Positions 43,701 to 51,700 of a DNA stretch of 64,000 nt are shown one piece after another. Made by a program: the position numbers and the translations under genes. Position 1 is the stretch's first letter; each line of letters starts with the position of its first letter. Where the stretch lies: assembly GCF_017357385.1 (NCBI RefSeq), contig NZ_CP071632.1:1121501-1185500 (forward strand), in the 5' to 3' direction. The DNA is from Rhizobium sp. NZLR1 (GTDB lineage Bacteria > Pseudomonadota > Alphaproteobacteria > Rhizobiales > Rhizobiaceae). The notes beneath the pieces were generated by a model. It was not told where the DNA came from. It saw only the letters and a list, made by a program, of their open reading frames with translations, and made no database searches.

Positions 43701-43846
43701 GCGGAACGGCGGTCGGCACGGTGATGATCCTGCTCTTCCTTCCCGCTCTCTACGCCATCTGGTTCCGCATCAAGCCGACAAAAAACGAGAGCCATGAAAA
43801 TTCACCGAAGGCGGTGGAGTTACCGACGGCAATGGCTGCCGAGTGA
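40736..43846 (+). CDS. RND-family efflux pump permease
   Basis: A 1036-aa resistance-nodulation-division transporter with two sets of six transmembrane helices and two large periplasmic domains. Signatures include ALGLLVDDAIIAIE in helix 4, the proton-relay acidic pair, and LIGLAGILMRNTLILTEQI in the second half. It is of the AcrB/hydrophobe-amphiphile type with the divergent N terminus (FNLSALAVRERAVTLFF) of the subclass common in alpha- and betaproteobacteria. Exports hydrophobic compounds; substrate unknown. Followed by a second tetR gene 18 bp downstream. Confidence 0.95.
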   Translation: MNFNLSALAVRERAVTLFFIVLLAAAGAYAFVKLGRAEDPSFTIKTLTVTTVWPGATAREMQDLVAEPLEKRLQELTWYDRVETTTRPGYAFLTVTLKDSTPATAVEEEFYQARKKLGDEARNLPRGVLGPFVNDEYSDVSFGLYALKAKGMPMRELVRQAEVIRQDLLHVPGVKKINILGERPEQIFVEFSYAKLATLGISAQDIAAALQRQNTLTPAGSIDTRGPQVFIRFDGAYDSIQAISDTPIAAAGRTLKLSDFAEVRRGYQDPATYLIRHDGEPAIMLAAVMQQGWNGLDLGKALEERSVAIAKTLPLGMTLAKVSDQAVNIDEAVGEFMLKFAMALGVVLFVSLIALGWRVGIVVALAVPLTLAVVFLIMLETGRFFDRITLGALILALGLLVDDAIIAIEVMVVKMEEGMDRIKAAAYAWSHTAAPMLSGTLVTIIGLMPVGFARSTAGEYAGNIFWVVGFALIVSWIVAVTFTPYLGVKMLPAIKPVEGGHHAIYNTPNYRRLRRVIEFTVRHKFVTCVVVAIAMGASVVGMGSVKKQFFPTSDRPEVLVEVRMPEGTSIETTTSTVEKLEDWLQKQPEAKTVTSYVGQGAPRFFFAMAPELPDPSFAKIVVLTPDAHTREDLKLRLRAAVSDGLAPEAYVRVTQLVFGPYTPFPVEFRITGPDPQQLYQISDKALDIMKSVPDVRQANRDWGNRTPVLRFVPDQDRLNLIGLSPAEAAQQLQLLLSGVPITEVRENIRNVPVVARSAGGNRLDPSRLADFSLMSRDGRQVPLDQIGHSEIRFEEPILKRRDRTPVITIRSDISEASQPPEVSEQVMKALQPLIASLPVGYRIEMGGNIEESTKANDALVKIFPMMIAAMLIVIVLQVRSLATMTMVMLTGPLGLAGAVPVLLLFDKPFGFNAILGLIGLAGILMRNTLILTEQIKDNKAAGLDDYHAVIEATVQRTRPVILTALAAVLAFIPLTHSVFWGSMAYTLIGGTAVGTVMILLFLPALYAIWFRIKPTKNESHENSPKAVELPTAMAAE

Positions 43847-43863
43847 TATCTCCGGAGGCGGTC

Positions 43864-44508
43864 ATGACTTTTGCGGATCCGACAGCAACTGACCTCGAGC
43901 AGTCGCGGACGCGGATACTCGAAGTGGCGGAAAGGTATTTTCGGCGGATCGGCTATCATAAGACGTCGGTCGCCGACATCGCCGCCGAACTCGGCATGAG
44001 CCGCGCCAATATCTATCGCTTCTTTCCCTCGAGGACGGCAATCAACAGTTCCGTCTGCGGGCTGGTGGTCAAAGAGGTTGCTGAAATCGCTCTGGCAATC
44101 GCACAAACCGATGCGCCGGCGAGCAAAAAGCTGGCGGATCTCTTGACCGCCATTCATGGGCACAGCGCGAGAAGGCTGGTGGAGGATAGACCCATGCACC
44201 AGTTGCTCGTCGCCGCCGCGGATGGAAGTTGGGCAACCATCAACGCCCATAATGAGCAGATCCTGGCAATCCTCAAAGCGCTTGTCCGCGAGGGTGTGCA
44301 GACAGGCGAGTTCAAGGTTGAAGACGCCGACGAAGCCGCGCGCGGCATCATCACCGCCTTCCTGCCGTTCTTCCATCCGGTTCTGGTCGAGCAGCGCGTT
44401 CAGGAGGGTGAGGCGACCGCAGTCAGCGTCCATGCCCAAATCCGCTTCATCCTGACAGCGCTCGGCACGTCAGACCGCGCGACGTCACCGAAAGGGATCA
44501 GCGCGTAA
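43864..44508 (+). CDS. TetR-family regulator at the end of the RND operon
   Basis: A 214-aa TetR protein with a standard HTH (SVADIAAELGMSRANIYRFFPS, about residues 36-57) and a C-terminal region of the TetR_C_7-like type. ATG at 43864 is chosen for its CCGGAGG; a GTG 21 bases earlier would overlap the pump gene stop. The operon is therefore flanked by two different TetR genes, one divergent and one co-transcribed. Confidence 0.88.
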   Translation: MTFADPTATDLEQSRTRILEVAERYFRRIGYHKTSVADIAAELGMSRANIYRFFPSRTAINSSVCGLVVKEVAEIALAIAQTDAPASKKLADLLTAIHGHSARRLVEDRPMHQLLVAAADGSWATINAHNEQILAILKALVREGVQTGEFKVEDADEAARGIITAFLPFFHPVLVEQRVQEGEATAVSVHAQIRFILTALGTSDRATSPKGISA

Positions 44509-44545
44509 TTTAGCGCTGCCGGCCTTGTTCTTTCCGATAAAGCCA

Positions 44546-44565
44546 TTATCTAGCACACTAGATAA
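44546..44565. promoter_or_regulatory. MarR operator
   Basis: TTATCTAG-CACA-CTAGATAA, a 20-bp palindrome with perfect 8-bp arms, 19 bp upstream of the marR start. A further half-site CACTAGAT follows at 44571-44578, overlapping the region just before the start codon. Confidence 0.8.
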
Positions 44566-44584
44566 ATGCACACTAGATGAAGCC

Positions 44585-45028
44585 ATGTCGAACAACGAGA
44601 TCGCATCCCGCCGCGCGGTCGGCACCCAACTTTCGTTTGCGCTTTATGGCGCCGCCAATCGGATGGCGCGCCTTCACAAGCCATTTTTGCAGCCGCTCGG
44701 CCTGACATTCCCGCAATACCTGGTGATGCTTGAACTTTATAGCGGTACGCCCCGCGCCGTTGGAGAGTTGGGTTTAAAGCTCGATATGGACACCGGAACG
44801 ATCACGCCGCTGCTGAAGCGTCTGGAATCGGCCGGCACGGTGACCCGGACGCGCGATCACCATGACGAGCGGCGGGTGCTCATCCATCTGACCAAAGCCG
44901 GTGAATCCCTGCGCGAGGAACTTTGGGCCGTCACCGACAAGATCAAAACCGCCTGCCAGCTCGCGGACGAGGGGCTGGCCGATCTGCGCGACACGCTGCA
45001 CGCATTCGCTCGCCCCGCCCGCGATTGA
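44585..45028 (+). CDS. MarR/OhrR-family regulator
   Basis: A 147-aa winged helix regulator. The sequence LTFPQYLVMLELYSG and MDTGTITPLLKRLESAGTV with the wing RTRDHHDERRVLIHLT is that of the OhrR/MarR family; the Cys used by OhrR as peroxide sensor (near residue 15-22) is not visible at the usual place, so the signal may differ. It overlaps no other gene and is followed 36 bp later by the F420-reductase-like gene, its likely target. Confidence 0.88.
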   Translation: MSNNEIASRRAVGTQLSFALYGAANRMARLHKPFLQPLGLTFPQYLVMLELYSGTPRAVGELGLKLDMDTGTITPLLKRLESAGTVTRTRDHHDERRVLIHLTKAGESLREELWAVTDKIKTACQLADEGLADLRDTLHAFARPARD

Positions 45029-45064
45029 GCCGGGCGTCCCTCCACATCAGAGAAAGGACATCCC

Positions 45065-45811
45065 ATGAAGATCGGGATCATCGGCGCTGGAAATATCGGC
45101 GCGACGCTGGCGAGAAAATTCGCCGCCGGCGGCCATGAGGTCAAGCTCGCCAATTCGAAGGGGCCGGACACCATCCGCGATCTTGCCGGCGATATCGGAG
45201 CGGCCGCCGTTTCGAAGGAAGAAGCCGTCCGGGGCGTCGAGGTGGTGGTTCTTTCGATCCCATTCGCAAGCTGTCGCGATCTCGGTGGGCTCTTCAATGA
45301 CGTACCCAAAGAGGTCGTGGTGATCGATACGTCAAACTATTATCCGTTTCGCGACGGTGCGATCGCGGACGTCGATGGCGGGATGCCCGAAAGCGTTTGG
45401 GTGAGCGGGCAAATCGGCCGACCCGTCGTCAAGGCGTGGAATGCCGTACTGGCGGCAACGCTCTCGGAGAAGGGGCGGCCTGACGGCACGGATGGACGCA
45501 TCGCCATTCCGGTTGCAGGCGATGCTCCGGAAGCCAAGGCGACTGCCATGGAGCTGGTTGAGGCCACCGGCTTTAATGCGCTGGATGCAGGAGGGCTGGC
45601 GGAGTCCTGGCGTCAGCAGCCCGGCAACCCAGCCTATTGCACCGAGCTTGCAGCAAGTGAGCTGGAAGAGGCGCTGCGATCGGCGGATCGATCCCGCGCA
45701 GCCGATCATCGCGACGCCCTGATCAAGGAATTCTTCGCGGCAGGCACGAGCCTGACCCACGACGAAATGGTCGCTCGAAACCGAGCCGGGACTGCCGCTC
45801 CGAAATCCTGA
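45065..45811 (+). CDS. NADPH-dependent F420 reductase-like oxidoreductase
   Basis: A 248-aa Rossmann protein with the N-terminal GIIGAGNIGATLARKFAAGGHEV dinucleotide site, of the family of F420-dependent NADP reductases and related flavin/quinone reductases (also called NAD(P)-binding oxidoreductases in rhizobia). Most alphaproteobacteria lack F420, so the partner is uncertain. Downstream of marR in the same direction, consistent with a response to an electrophile or oxidant. Confidence 0.82.
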   Translation: MKIGIIGAGNIGATLARKFAAGGHEVKLANSKGPDTIRDLAGDIGAAAVSKEEAVRGVEVVVLSIPFASCRDLGGLFNDVPKEVVVIDTSNYYPFRDGAIADVDGGMPESVWVSGQIGRPVVKAWNAVLAATLSEKGRPDGTDGRIAIPVAGDAPEAKATAMELVEATGFNALDAGGLAESWRQQPGNPAYCTELAASELEEALRSADRSRAADHRDALIKEFFAAGTSLTHDEMVARNRAGTAAPKS

Positions 45812-45936
45812 GTTCGTGAGGCTCGTGCTGCTTGGTCACCTCGGCGGGCCGCACGGGCTCGGCGTTATGCCCCGGCGCGTCCGGAGGCGTGATCACCGAA
45901 AAAAATCTCCGTAAAGCAAAAAGTGCTTGATTTTAT

Positions 45937-45979
45937 ATTTCGATTGACATCTAAAGTGTAGATAGATGTCGATCGAAAT
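45937..45979. promoter_or_regulatory. Large operator upstream of the SDR gene at 46088
   Basis: The arms ATTTCGATTGACATCTA (45937-45953) and TAGATGTCGATCGAAAT (45963-45979) are reverse complements with one mismatch around a nine-base centre; the inner ATCTA-N5-TAGAT is a second register. A consensus -35 box TTGACA (45944-45949) lies inside the left arm, so a bound protein would block the promoter. Confidence 0.8.
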
Positions 45980-46087
45980 CTTACGCGCTTGGATGCCAGG
46001 TTCTGCTGTCCTTTGCCGACAGGGTGAAAAGTCCGACCTTTCTAGCGAAGCCCGCAATCAACCACTCGCGCCCAACCAGGAGCATCC

Positions 46088-46909
46088 ATGTCTCAAAATA
46101 AAGTTGTCGTCATCACCGGGGCATCCTCCGGAATAGGCGAAGCGTCGGCCCGTCTTCTTGCCCAAAACGGCTTCCAGGTGTTTGGCGGCGTGCGTAACCC
46201 GCAGCGCGTCAATGCCATTCCCGGCGTGCGTTATGGGACTGCCGACGTGACCGATGACGCCTCGGTCTCCGATTTCGTTCAATGGGTTTTGTCCGAGGCA
46301 GGCAGGATCGACATCCTGATCAACAATGCCGGCGTTTCGCTGGTCGGCCCGGTCGAGAACACGTCGCCTGCCGAAGCTCAAGCGGTCTTCGATACCAATG
46401 TTTTCGGCCCTCTGCGCATGATCCGCGCGGCCTTGCCCTCCATGCGCGCCGCTCGGAGCGGTCTGATCATCAATATCAGCTCGGTCCTCGGCTTCCTGCC
46501 GGCCCCGTTCATGGGATTATATGCCAGCAGCAAGCATGCACTCGAAGGACTGTCGGAGTCGCTGGACCATGAGATCCGAGAGTTCAACGTGCGCGTCGTG
46601 CTGGTTGAACCGACCTTTACCAACACCAAGCTCGATGTAAACGCGGCCCAAACCGCAGCGCCCCTGGGCGCTTACGCCACGCAGGCCGACGCGACCATCA
46701 AGGCGGTACAGGCCCAGATCAAAACCGCGCCGTCGCCACTGGCAGTCGCCGAGAAAATCCTCGCCGCAATCAACGGTCCATACAAAATGCGTCAACCGGC
46801 CGGTGGCCAGGCGACGCTTCTCAGCCGGCTGCGCCGGTTCATGCCGGCAAACGCGGTCGACAGCAGTCTGCGAAAGACATTCGGCTTCGCAAAGCGCAAG
46901 GCGTCGTAA
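46088..46909 (+). CDS. SDR-family oxidoreductase
   Basis: A 273-aa classical short-chain dehydrogenase: TGASSGIG cofactor motif (about residues 10-17), NNAG (about 79-82), catalytic Ser and YASSK (about 146-150). The C terminus resembles the acyl/aldehyde-reducing or quinone-related SDRs. Under the large palindromic operator at 45937; monocistronic. Substrate unknown. Confidence 0.92.
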   Translation: MSQNKVVVITGASSGIGEASARLLAQNGFQVFGGVRNPQRVNAIPGVRYGTADVTDDASVSDFVQWVLSEAGRIDILINNAGVSLVGPVENTSPAEAQAVFDTNVFGPLRMIRAALPSMRAARSGLIINISSVLGFLPAPFMGLYASSKHALEGLSESLDHEIREFNVRVVLVEPTFTNTKLDVNAAQTAAPLGAYATQADATIKAVQAQIKTAPSPLAVAEKILAAINGPYKMRQPAGGQATLLSRLRRFMPANAVDSSLRKTFGFAKRKAS

Positions 46910-46961
46910 GTCTTGGCCCAAATATCCGGGGCGCCGGGTGCACTTGCCGCCTTCCTTCCTG

Positions 46962-47789
46962 TCACCCATCGGTCGAGAGGGTGACAGGCTTCCACGCCTC
47001 GATCTCGTGGCTAAGGCGGGCGATCCTGCCCGTCACATGCTTCAGCGCATCGCTGCCGAGCAGAAGTTGCGGCGGTGGCGTGTCGGATTCCACCAGCGCC
47101 AGGACGGCGGCGGCCAGTTTGGCGGGATCGCCGAGCTGCTTGCCGCTGACCGCCTGCCGCGCCTGGCGGATCGGATCGAACAGGCCATCGTAATCGGCGA
47201 TCGTCCGCTCCGTGCGGACCATCGATCGACCGGCCCAGTCGGTTCGGAACGAGCCGGGGCAGAGCGTCGTCACATGCACATCGAACGGCGCCATTTCCGA
47301 GCGCATCACCTCCGATATGCCTTGCAGCGCAAACTTGCTGCCGCAGTAATAGCCGATGCCGGGCATGGTGATCATCCCGCCCATCGAGGTGACGTTGACG
47401 ATGAACCCCTTGCGTCGGGCGCGGAACCTCGGAAGAAACGCCTTGGCCACCGCCACCGCGCCGAAGACATTCACCTCGAACTGACGCCGCATCTCTTCGA
47501 TCGGCGACTCCTCGAGCACGCCCTCATGGCCGTAGCCGGCATTGTTGATCAGCACGTCGACCGGCCCATGCGCGTCCTCCGCCTGGCCGACCACGTCAGC
47601 GATACGGTCGAACTCGGTGACATCGCAGAGGACCGGCCGCAGGGCAGGCAGGGCTGCGGCGAGCGCTGCGCGTGAGGCCTCCGAGCGAACGGTGCCAATC
47701 ACCCTGTGGCCGGCCGCGACCGCCGCCGTCGCAATGGCCAGCCCGAAGCCGGAATTGGCGCCGGTGATGAAGAAGGTCTTTTTCGACAT
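46962..47789 (-). CDS. SDR-family oxidoreductase, divergent from the AraC gene
   Basis: A 275-aa classical SDR with TGANSGFG (about residues 8-15), NNAGYG and YCGSK (about 155-159). Convergent with the previous SDR and divergent from the AraC-family gene at 47852; in many genomes such SDR/AraC pairs form an inducible unit. The ATG at 47789 is used; the upstream frame is AT-rich and unlikely. Substrate unknown. Confidence 0.9.
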   Translation of the reverse strand: MSKKTFFITGANSGFGLAIATAAVAAGHRVIGTVRSEASRAALAAALPALRPVLCDVTEFDRIADVVGQAEDAHGPVDVLINNAGYGHEGVLEESPIEEMRRQFEVNVFGAVAVAKAFLPRFRARRKGFIVNVTSMGGMITMPGIGYYCGSKFALQGISEVMRSEMAPFDVHVTTLCPGSFRTDWAGRSMVRTERTIADYDGLFDPIRQARQAVSGKQLGDPAKLAAAVLALVESDTPPPQLLLGSDALKHVTGRIARLSHEIEAWKPVTLSTDG

Positions 47790-47851
47790 GATCTGCAAAC
47801 ACTCCTTGATTGCGGGTGTTTGACAAATAATATGAAGCGATCGGTGCTTCG

Positions 47852-48793
47852 ATGGCGGATTGTTTGAATATGTTGCCAAATCCTATCAACGATCGAAACC
47901 CGTCGAGGCGGCGAGAAATGGTCGAGCTGGCCGCAGCGCTCGCGCCCCGCCATGGTTACAATCCGATGGCGCTTGGCTACGTCCGCATCTTGCGGACCGA
48001 AGCGGTGCTCGACGACGTGCCCGTGCTCTATAAGCCAGGCGCGGTGTTCGTCCTGCAGGGCAGCAAGCAGGGCATCCTCGAAGGGGAAGTCTTCACTTAC
48101 GATGAAGACCACTATCTGGCGGTTTCGCTGCCCGTTCCCTTCCGGATGAAGTCGACCGCCAGTGCCGAGCGGCCATTGCTGGCCGTCTATGTCGAGTTCG
48201 ATATGCAGATGGCGGCCGAGATCGCCCTGCAGATGGAAAAACACGCCGAACTGAGAAGCGACGCGCCGAGAAGCCTGGTGTCGAGCCGGATGGCCGGCGA
48301 TATCGAGGATGTCCTGCTGCGCCTCTTAGTGGCGCTTCGCAGCACCGCCGACATTGCCGTGCTCGGCGCCGGCCTGCTGCGTGAACTGCACTACCGGGTG
48401 CTGGTCGGGCCGCAAGGCGGCGCGATGATCGCGGCGCTGCAGCAGAAAGGCAGATCCGGAAAAATCATCCGGAGCCTCGCCTGGTTGCGGGAAAACTTTG
48501 GCTGCGAGATCGCGGTCGCCGATCTGGCCAAGGAGGTGGGCATGAGCATTCCCTCCTACCATGTCCACTTCAAGGAACTGACCGGCAGCAGCCCGATGCA
48601 ATATGTCAAAGCGATCCGCCTCCACGAAGCACGGTTGATGATCGCCCGCCAGACGCGCACGATCGCCGAGGTCGCAGCCTCCGTCGGCTACGCCAGCCCG
48701 GCCCAATTCAGCCGCGACTTCAAACGCCATTTCGGCCGCACCGCATCGGAAGAGACAAAGTGGGTCCAACGCCATCTGGGCGAGGTGGGGTGA
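47852..48793 (+). CDS. AraC-family transcriptional regulator (AraC_N type)
   Basis: A 313-aa regulator. The N-terminal cupin-like AraC_N domain spans about residues 25-190; the C-terminal double helix-turn-helix is present (ADLAKEVGMSIPSYHVHFKE and AEVAASVGYASPAQFSRDFKRHFG). It is divergent from the SDR gene at 46962 by 62 bp and likely activates it. Ligand unknown. Confidence 0.92.
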   Translation: MADCLNMLPNPINDRNPSRRREMVELAAALAPRHGYNPMALGYVRILRTEAVLDDVPVLYKPGAVFVLQGSKQGILEGEVFTYDEDHYLAVSLPVPFRMKSTASAERPLLAVYVEFDMQMAAEIALQMEKHAELRSDAPRSLVSSRMAGDIEDVLLRLLVALRSTADIAVLGAGLLRELHYRVLVGPQGGAMIAALQQKGRSGKIIRSLAWLRENFGCEIAVADLAKEVGMSIPSYHVHFKELTGSSPMQYVKAIRLHEARLMIARQTRTIAEVAASVGYASPAQFSRDFKRHFGRTASEETKWVQRHLGEVG

Positions 48794-48941
48794 GGATCAC
48801 TGGGGGTGGGGCAGGAGTGGGCCGCACAGAGTATCGAAGTGCATGGCTGTGTTATGACGCACCTCCGCACGGCCCATCATACTTACGATTGGCGGAGGCT
48901 GTTGTTCCCGAGCGGAGGGAAAATTTTTATCATCCACATCG

Positions 48942-49637
48942 TCATGTTTTCACCACCGAAAAGAACAGGAACCGCGGCGTCATCGTCAGGCTCCGATAGG
49001 CCTCAGGGAATAGCGTCCGGGCGCCAGGATCTGGCTGCGGCTCGCTGACGATATCGATCTGAAATCCAGCCGATTTGAGTGCGTCGAACATGGCGTGCAG
49101 CGGCCGATGCCAGAAGCGCATGGCGATTTGCTTTTCGCCGCGCTGCCAGGTCTCGTCAAAGCTGTAGGTCTCGAGATAGTTGTCGCGGCCGCTCGACGGG
49201 TGATCCATGAAGGGATGGTGTGTCGAGAAAACCAGGCGGCCGCCTTGCGGCAGCAGCCGGTTGAACTCCATGAGCGGCCCCGACCAGTCCGGCAGATAAT
49301 GCAGGACCAGCGAAGCGAGGATCAGCCCGAAAGCGTGATCCTCGAACGGCAGGGCGTCGCCGAGATCCGCCTGTAGCAGGCGCGCCCGCCCATCGAGGCG
49401 ACGTTGCGCGATCTGCAGCATGCCGGCACTGGCATCGATCCCGGTCACCACAGCCCCACGCTCGACAAGCGCTGCCGCATGCGCCCCGCCGCCGCATCCC
49501 GCATCGAGCACGGAAAGCCCGGCGACCTCGCCGACCAGGGCAAGAATGGCCGGCCGCTCGTAATAGGCATTCCAGGCGTTGGCCTCATTATCCGCGTCGT
49601 ATGCCGCCGCGAAGGCATCATAATCATTCTCGGCCAA
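48942..49637 (-). CDS. SAM-dependent methyltransferase
   Basis: A 231-aa class I methyltransferase: motif I VLDAGCGGGAHAA (about residues 43-55), an Asp-x-Ser after strand 2 (TGIDAS), and LPFEDHAFGLILASLVLHYL for motifs II-III, as in the UbiE/Methyltransf_11 group. I start it at a TTG (49637) with AGGGGA five bases upstream; an ATG at 49682 is the alternative with 15 more residues. Substrate unknown. Confidence 0.85.
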   Translation of the reverse strand: MAENDYDAFAAAYDADNEANAWNAYYERPAILALVGEVAGLSVLDAGCGGGAHAAALVERGAVVTGIDASAGMLQIAQRRLDGRARLLQADLGDALPFEDHAFGLILASLVLHYLPDWSGPLMEFNRLLPQGGRLVFSTHHPFMDHPSSGRDNYLETYSFDETWQRGEKQIAMRFWHRPLHAMFDALKSAGFQIDIVSEPQPDPGARTLFPEAYRSLTMTPRFLFFSVVKT

Positions 49638-49734
49638 GATTTTCCCCTTCTTCAATGACCGCTTCGGCTCATTGCCGCCCATGTCCTGACACAACAGTGT
49701 ATTTATCCCAAAGCTCACCCCACGCTCCGTCCTC

Positions 49735-49814
49735 CTCGGGCTTGACCCGAGGATCCACGGCGGGCTCCGTCGGCGGCGGGCATGGATCCCAGGCTCAAGG
49801 CCTGGGATGACGGA
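49735..49814. repeat. Palindromic repeat copy A12
   Basis: Complete element, CTCCGTCC...CCCAGG-CTCAAGG-CCTGGGATGACGGAG. Preceded by AAAGCTCACCCCA, the same word as in copy A13. Confidence 0.8.
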
Positions 49815-49946
49815 GATTGGGGATGTGTTTTCGCCAAACTCCCGGCCTGCGCAACGGATGGCGCGTCGGCGTTGGATGTGAACCGCAGTCTTTACGTTGC
49901 CTCTCCCGCCATTCCCGATGCTATTTGCCCCAAAGCTCACCCCACA

Positions 49947-50023
49947 CTCCGTCCTCCTCGGGCTTGACCCGAGGATCCACGGCGGCATCCGTCAGCGGCG
50001 GACATGGATCCCAGGCGGAGGTT
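49947..50023. repeat. Palindromic repeat copy A13, right arm deleted
   Basis: Same orientation as A12. The right palindrome stops at CCCAGG and jumps to CGGAGGTTGG: about 17 bp (the CTCAAGGCCTGGGATGA part) are missing, so only one of the two hairpins can form. Confidence 0.75.
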
Positions 50024-50056
50024 GGGGAGACGTTTCGCCCAAACCCCCGGCTGAGG

Positions 50057-50527
50057 CTAAGCCTTGCCCAGATGTTTCGGCCAGAATTCCTGATGCACTG
50101 CGGCGGCTTCGTCTTCGAGGACCGGCCCAACCACAGTGACAATGCGCGCGCCGGTTTGCAGCACCGCCCGGCTCGGCACGTTCAATCCGATCCCGGCGAT
50201 CTCGCCAAGCCGGGCTTCGGAGCACGCAAACACCATACGCCCGATGCCCGACCAGTAAATCGCCCCGGAGCACATCGCGCACGGCTCCGTGCTGGTGTAG
50301 AGCGTGCAGTCGGCGAGAAAACCGGTGTCGTAGTGCTGCGCCGCAGATTTAACCAGGTTCATCTCGGCGTGGTTCGTCATATCGTGGCCGGTGAAGACGC
50401 TGTTTTCGGCGCGCAGGATGATCTCGCCGTCCTTCACCAGCACCGAGCCGAATGGTTCGTCGCCTCGGTCCATCGCGGATTTCGAGAGCGCAATCGCCTC
50501 GCGTAAAAACGGCTCGTGGTTTTCCAT
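50057..50527 (-). CDS. Nucleoside/cytidine deaminase-fold protein (guanine-deaminase-like)
   Basis: A 156-aa zinc deaminase of the CDA superfamily: HAE (about residues 53-55) with the catalytic Glu, and PCAMC (about 83-87) as the other zinc ligands; the sequence FGSVLVKDGEII at the front and ending with DEAAAVHQEFW resemble the guanine/tRNA-adenosine-type deaminases. Start at 50527 by family length. Probably purine salvage; the exact base is not certain. Confidence 0.9.
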   Translation of the reverse strand: MENHEPFLREAIALSKSAMDRGDEPFGSVLVKDGEIILRAENSVFTGHDMTNHAEMNLVKSAAQHYDTGFLADCTLYTSTEPCAMCSGAIYWSGIGRMVFACSEARLGEIAGIGLNVPSRAVLQTGARIVTVVGPVLEDEAAAVHQEFWPKHLGKA

Positions 50528-50830
50528 CAGATTGTCCCCAAGAGTTAGAGCGGGACGAGTCTGTCTTGAATCGGCGGGATTTCCAAGGGCTGCAAATCCG
50601 ATTGAGGATCGGCGATCCGGATCGCGGCAACCGTCTTCTTGTCGCTTAGCAAAGTCTGCCGTCTGGGGACCGCCGCCGGATGTCTCGTCCGGGTGCAGGC
50701 GCCCGCACGTCAGCCGCCCCACACTCGAACCCTTGCCACCTTACGAAAATGTATAGCCCCGGCGAGGTGCCGGTGAGATTTCGAGCGCAGGTTTGGCGCA
50801 GTCATTGCCAGGTCGAAGGCCAGATTTCTC
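50528..50830. other. Intergenic region between deaminase and GT25 genes
   Basis: About 300 bp, divergent promoters; no gene recognised. Confidence 0.35.
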
Positions 50831-51679
50831 ATGAACATGCACGCTACACCTGCCGCCCTGATGCCGGCGATCCATCCGGTCAGCCTGCGGGTCAACACCT
50901 ATCTGATCAATCTCGACCGGGCGCCATTGCGGCGGTTTCGCATGGAGCGCCTGCTTTCCGGCATCGGCCTTGCCTTCGAGCGGGTGGCGGCGGTGGATGG
51001 CGCAACGCTCAGCCTGCCGCATCCGGATTTCGACGAAGCCTCCTATCTGAGCCGGCATGGCCGCCGGCCGAACCTTTTCGAGATCGGCTGCTATCTCAGC
51101 CACGTCGAATGCGCCTGGCGCTTCCTCTCCGGCGACGCCGAATTCGCCCTCATTCTGGAAGACGACCTCGATTTCGACGATGACCTCGCCGATGTGGTGG
51201 AAGCTGCCCTGCAGCACCAGGAGCGCTGGGACATCCTGCGTCTCTCCACCGTCAACACCGGGCGCAAACACCAAGTGGCGCCGCTGACGGCATCGCGCTC
51301 GCTCGCCATCGCGCTCACCCGCGAGAAAGGCTCCGGCGCCTATCTGATCAACCGCAGGGCGGCCGGCTGGATGGTCGGCGCGCTGCTGCCGATGCGGCTG
51401 CCCTATGATCTCGCCTTCGACCTGGAATTCGACGAGGGCTTAAGCGCCTGCTTCGTCGATCCGCTGCCGGTCAGCCAAAGGGCGGATGCCTGCTCGCAGA
51501 TCCAGGCAGGGCTTTCGGCCTACCGGCTTGGCCGCCGCCGGCCGTGGAGCGTTCTGCCCTATCGCACTGCTGCCGAAATACGCCGCTTTGCTGCCCGCTT
51601 CAGCCGCCTCGCGGCATCAAGGGTGAGCGGTCGGGACCGCTCACCCGGGATGAAAGGTCAGGATCGCTCGCCGGGTTGA
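50831..51679 (+). CDS. Glycosyltransferase family 25 (LPS biosynthesis type)
   Basis: A 282-aa GT25 enzyme: INLDR (about 26-30), a Gly-Cys-Tyr-Leu-Ser-His segment, then ILEDDLDF (about 109-116) with the metal-binding acidic motif. Expected to add a sugar to lipopolysaccharide or another surface polymer. The last 20 residues (RDRSPG and QDRSPG) are encoded by a short tandem DNA repeat at 51630-51700 that also forms the end of the neighbouring kinase gene, so the natural C terminus may have been altered. Confidence 0.88.
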   Translation: MNMHATPAALMPAIHPVSLRVNTYLINLDRAPLRRFRMERLLSGIGLAFERVAAVDGATLSLPHPDFDEASYLSRHGRRPNLFEIGCYLSHVECAWRFLSGDAEFALILEDDLDFDDDLADVVEAALQHQERWDILRLSTVNTGRKHQVAPLTASRSLAIALTREKGSGAYLINRRAAGWMVGALLPMRLPYDLAFDLEFDEGLSACFVDPLPVSQRADACSQIQAGLSAYRLGRRRPWSVLPYRTAAEIRRFAARFSRLAASRVSGRDRSPGMKGQDRSPG

Positions 51680-51700
51680 GCTGTCAGGACCGCTCCCCGG
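51625..51700. repeat. Three imperfect tandem units at a convergent gene end
   Basis: Three copies of GGTC-GGA-CGCTC-CC-GG (first GTCGGGACCGCTCACCCGGG, then GTCAGGATCGCTCGCCGGG, then GTCAGGACCGCTCCCCGG) about 28-30 bp apart. The stop codons of both converging genes lie within or beside them. Confidence 0.7.

Larger units (their letters stand above)
49638..50056. other. Repeat-filled intergenic region
   Basis: Contains two copies of the CTCGGG/CCCAGG palindromic repeat and 130 bp between them; no gene recognised. The promoter of the methyltransferase gene should lie at its left end. Confidence 0.4.
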
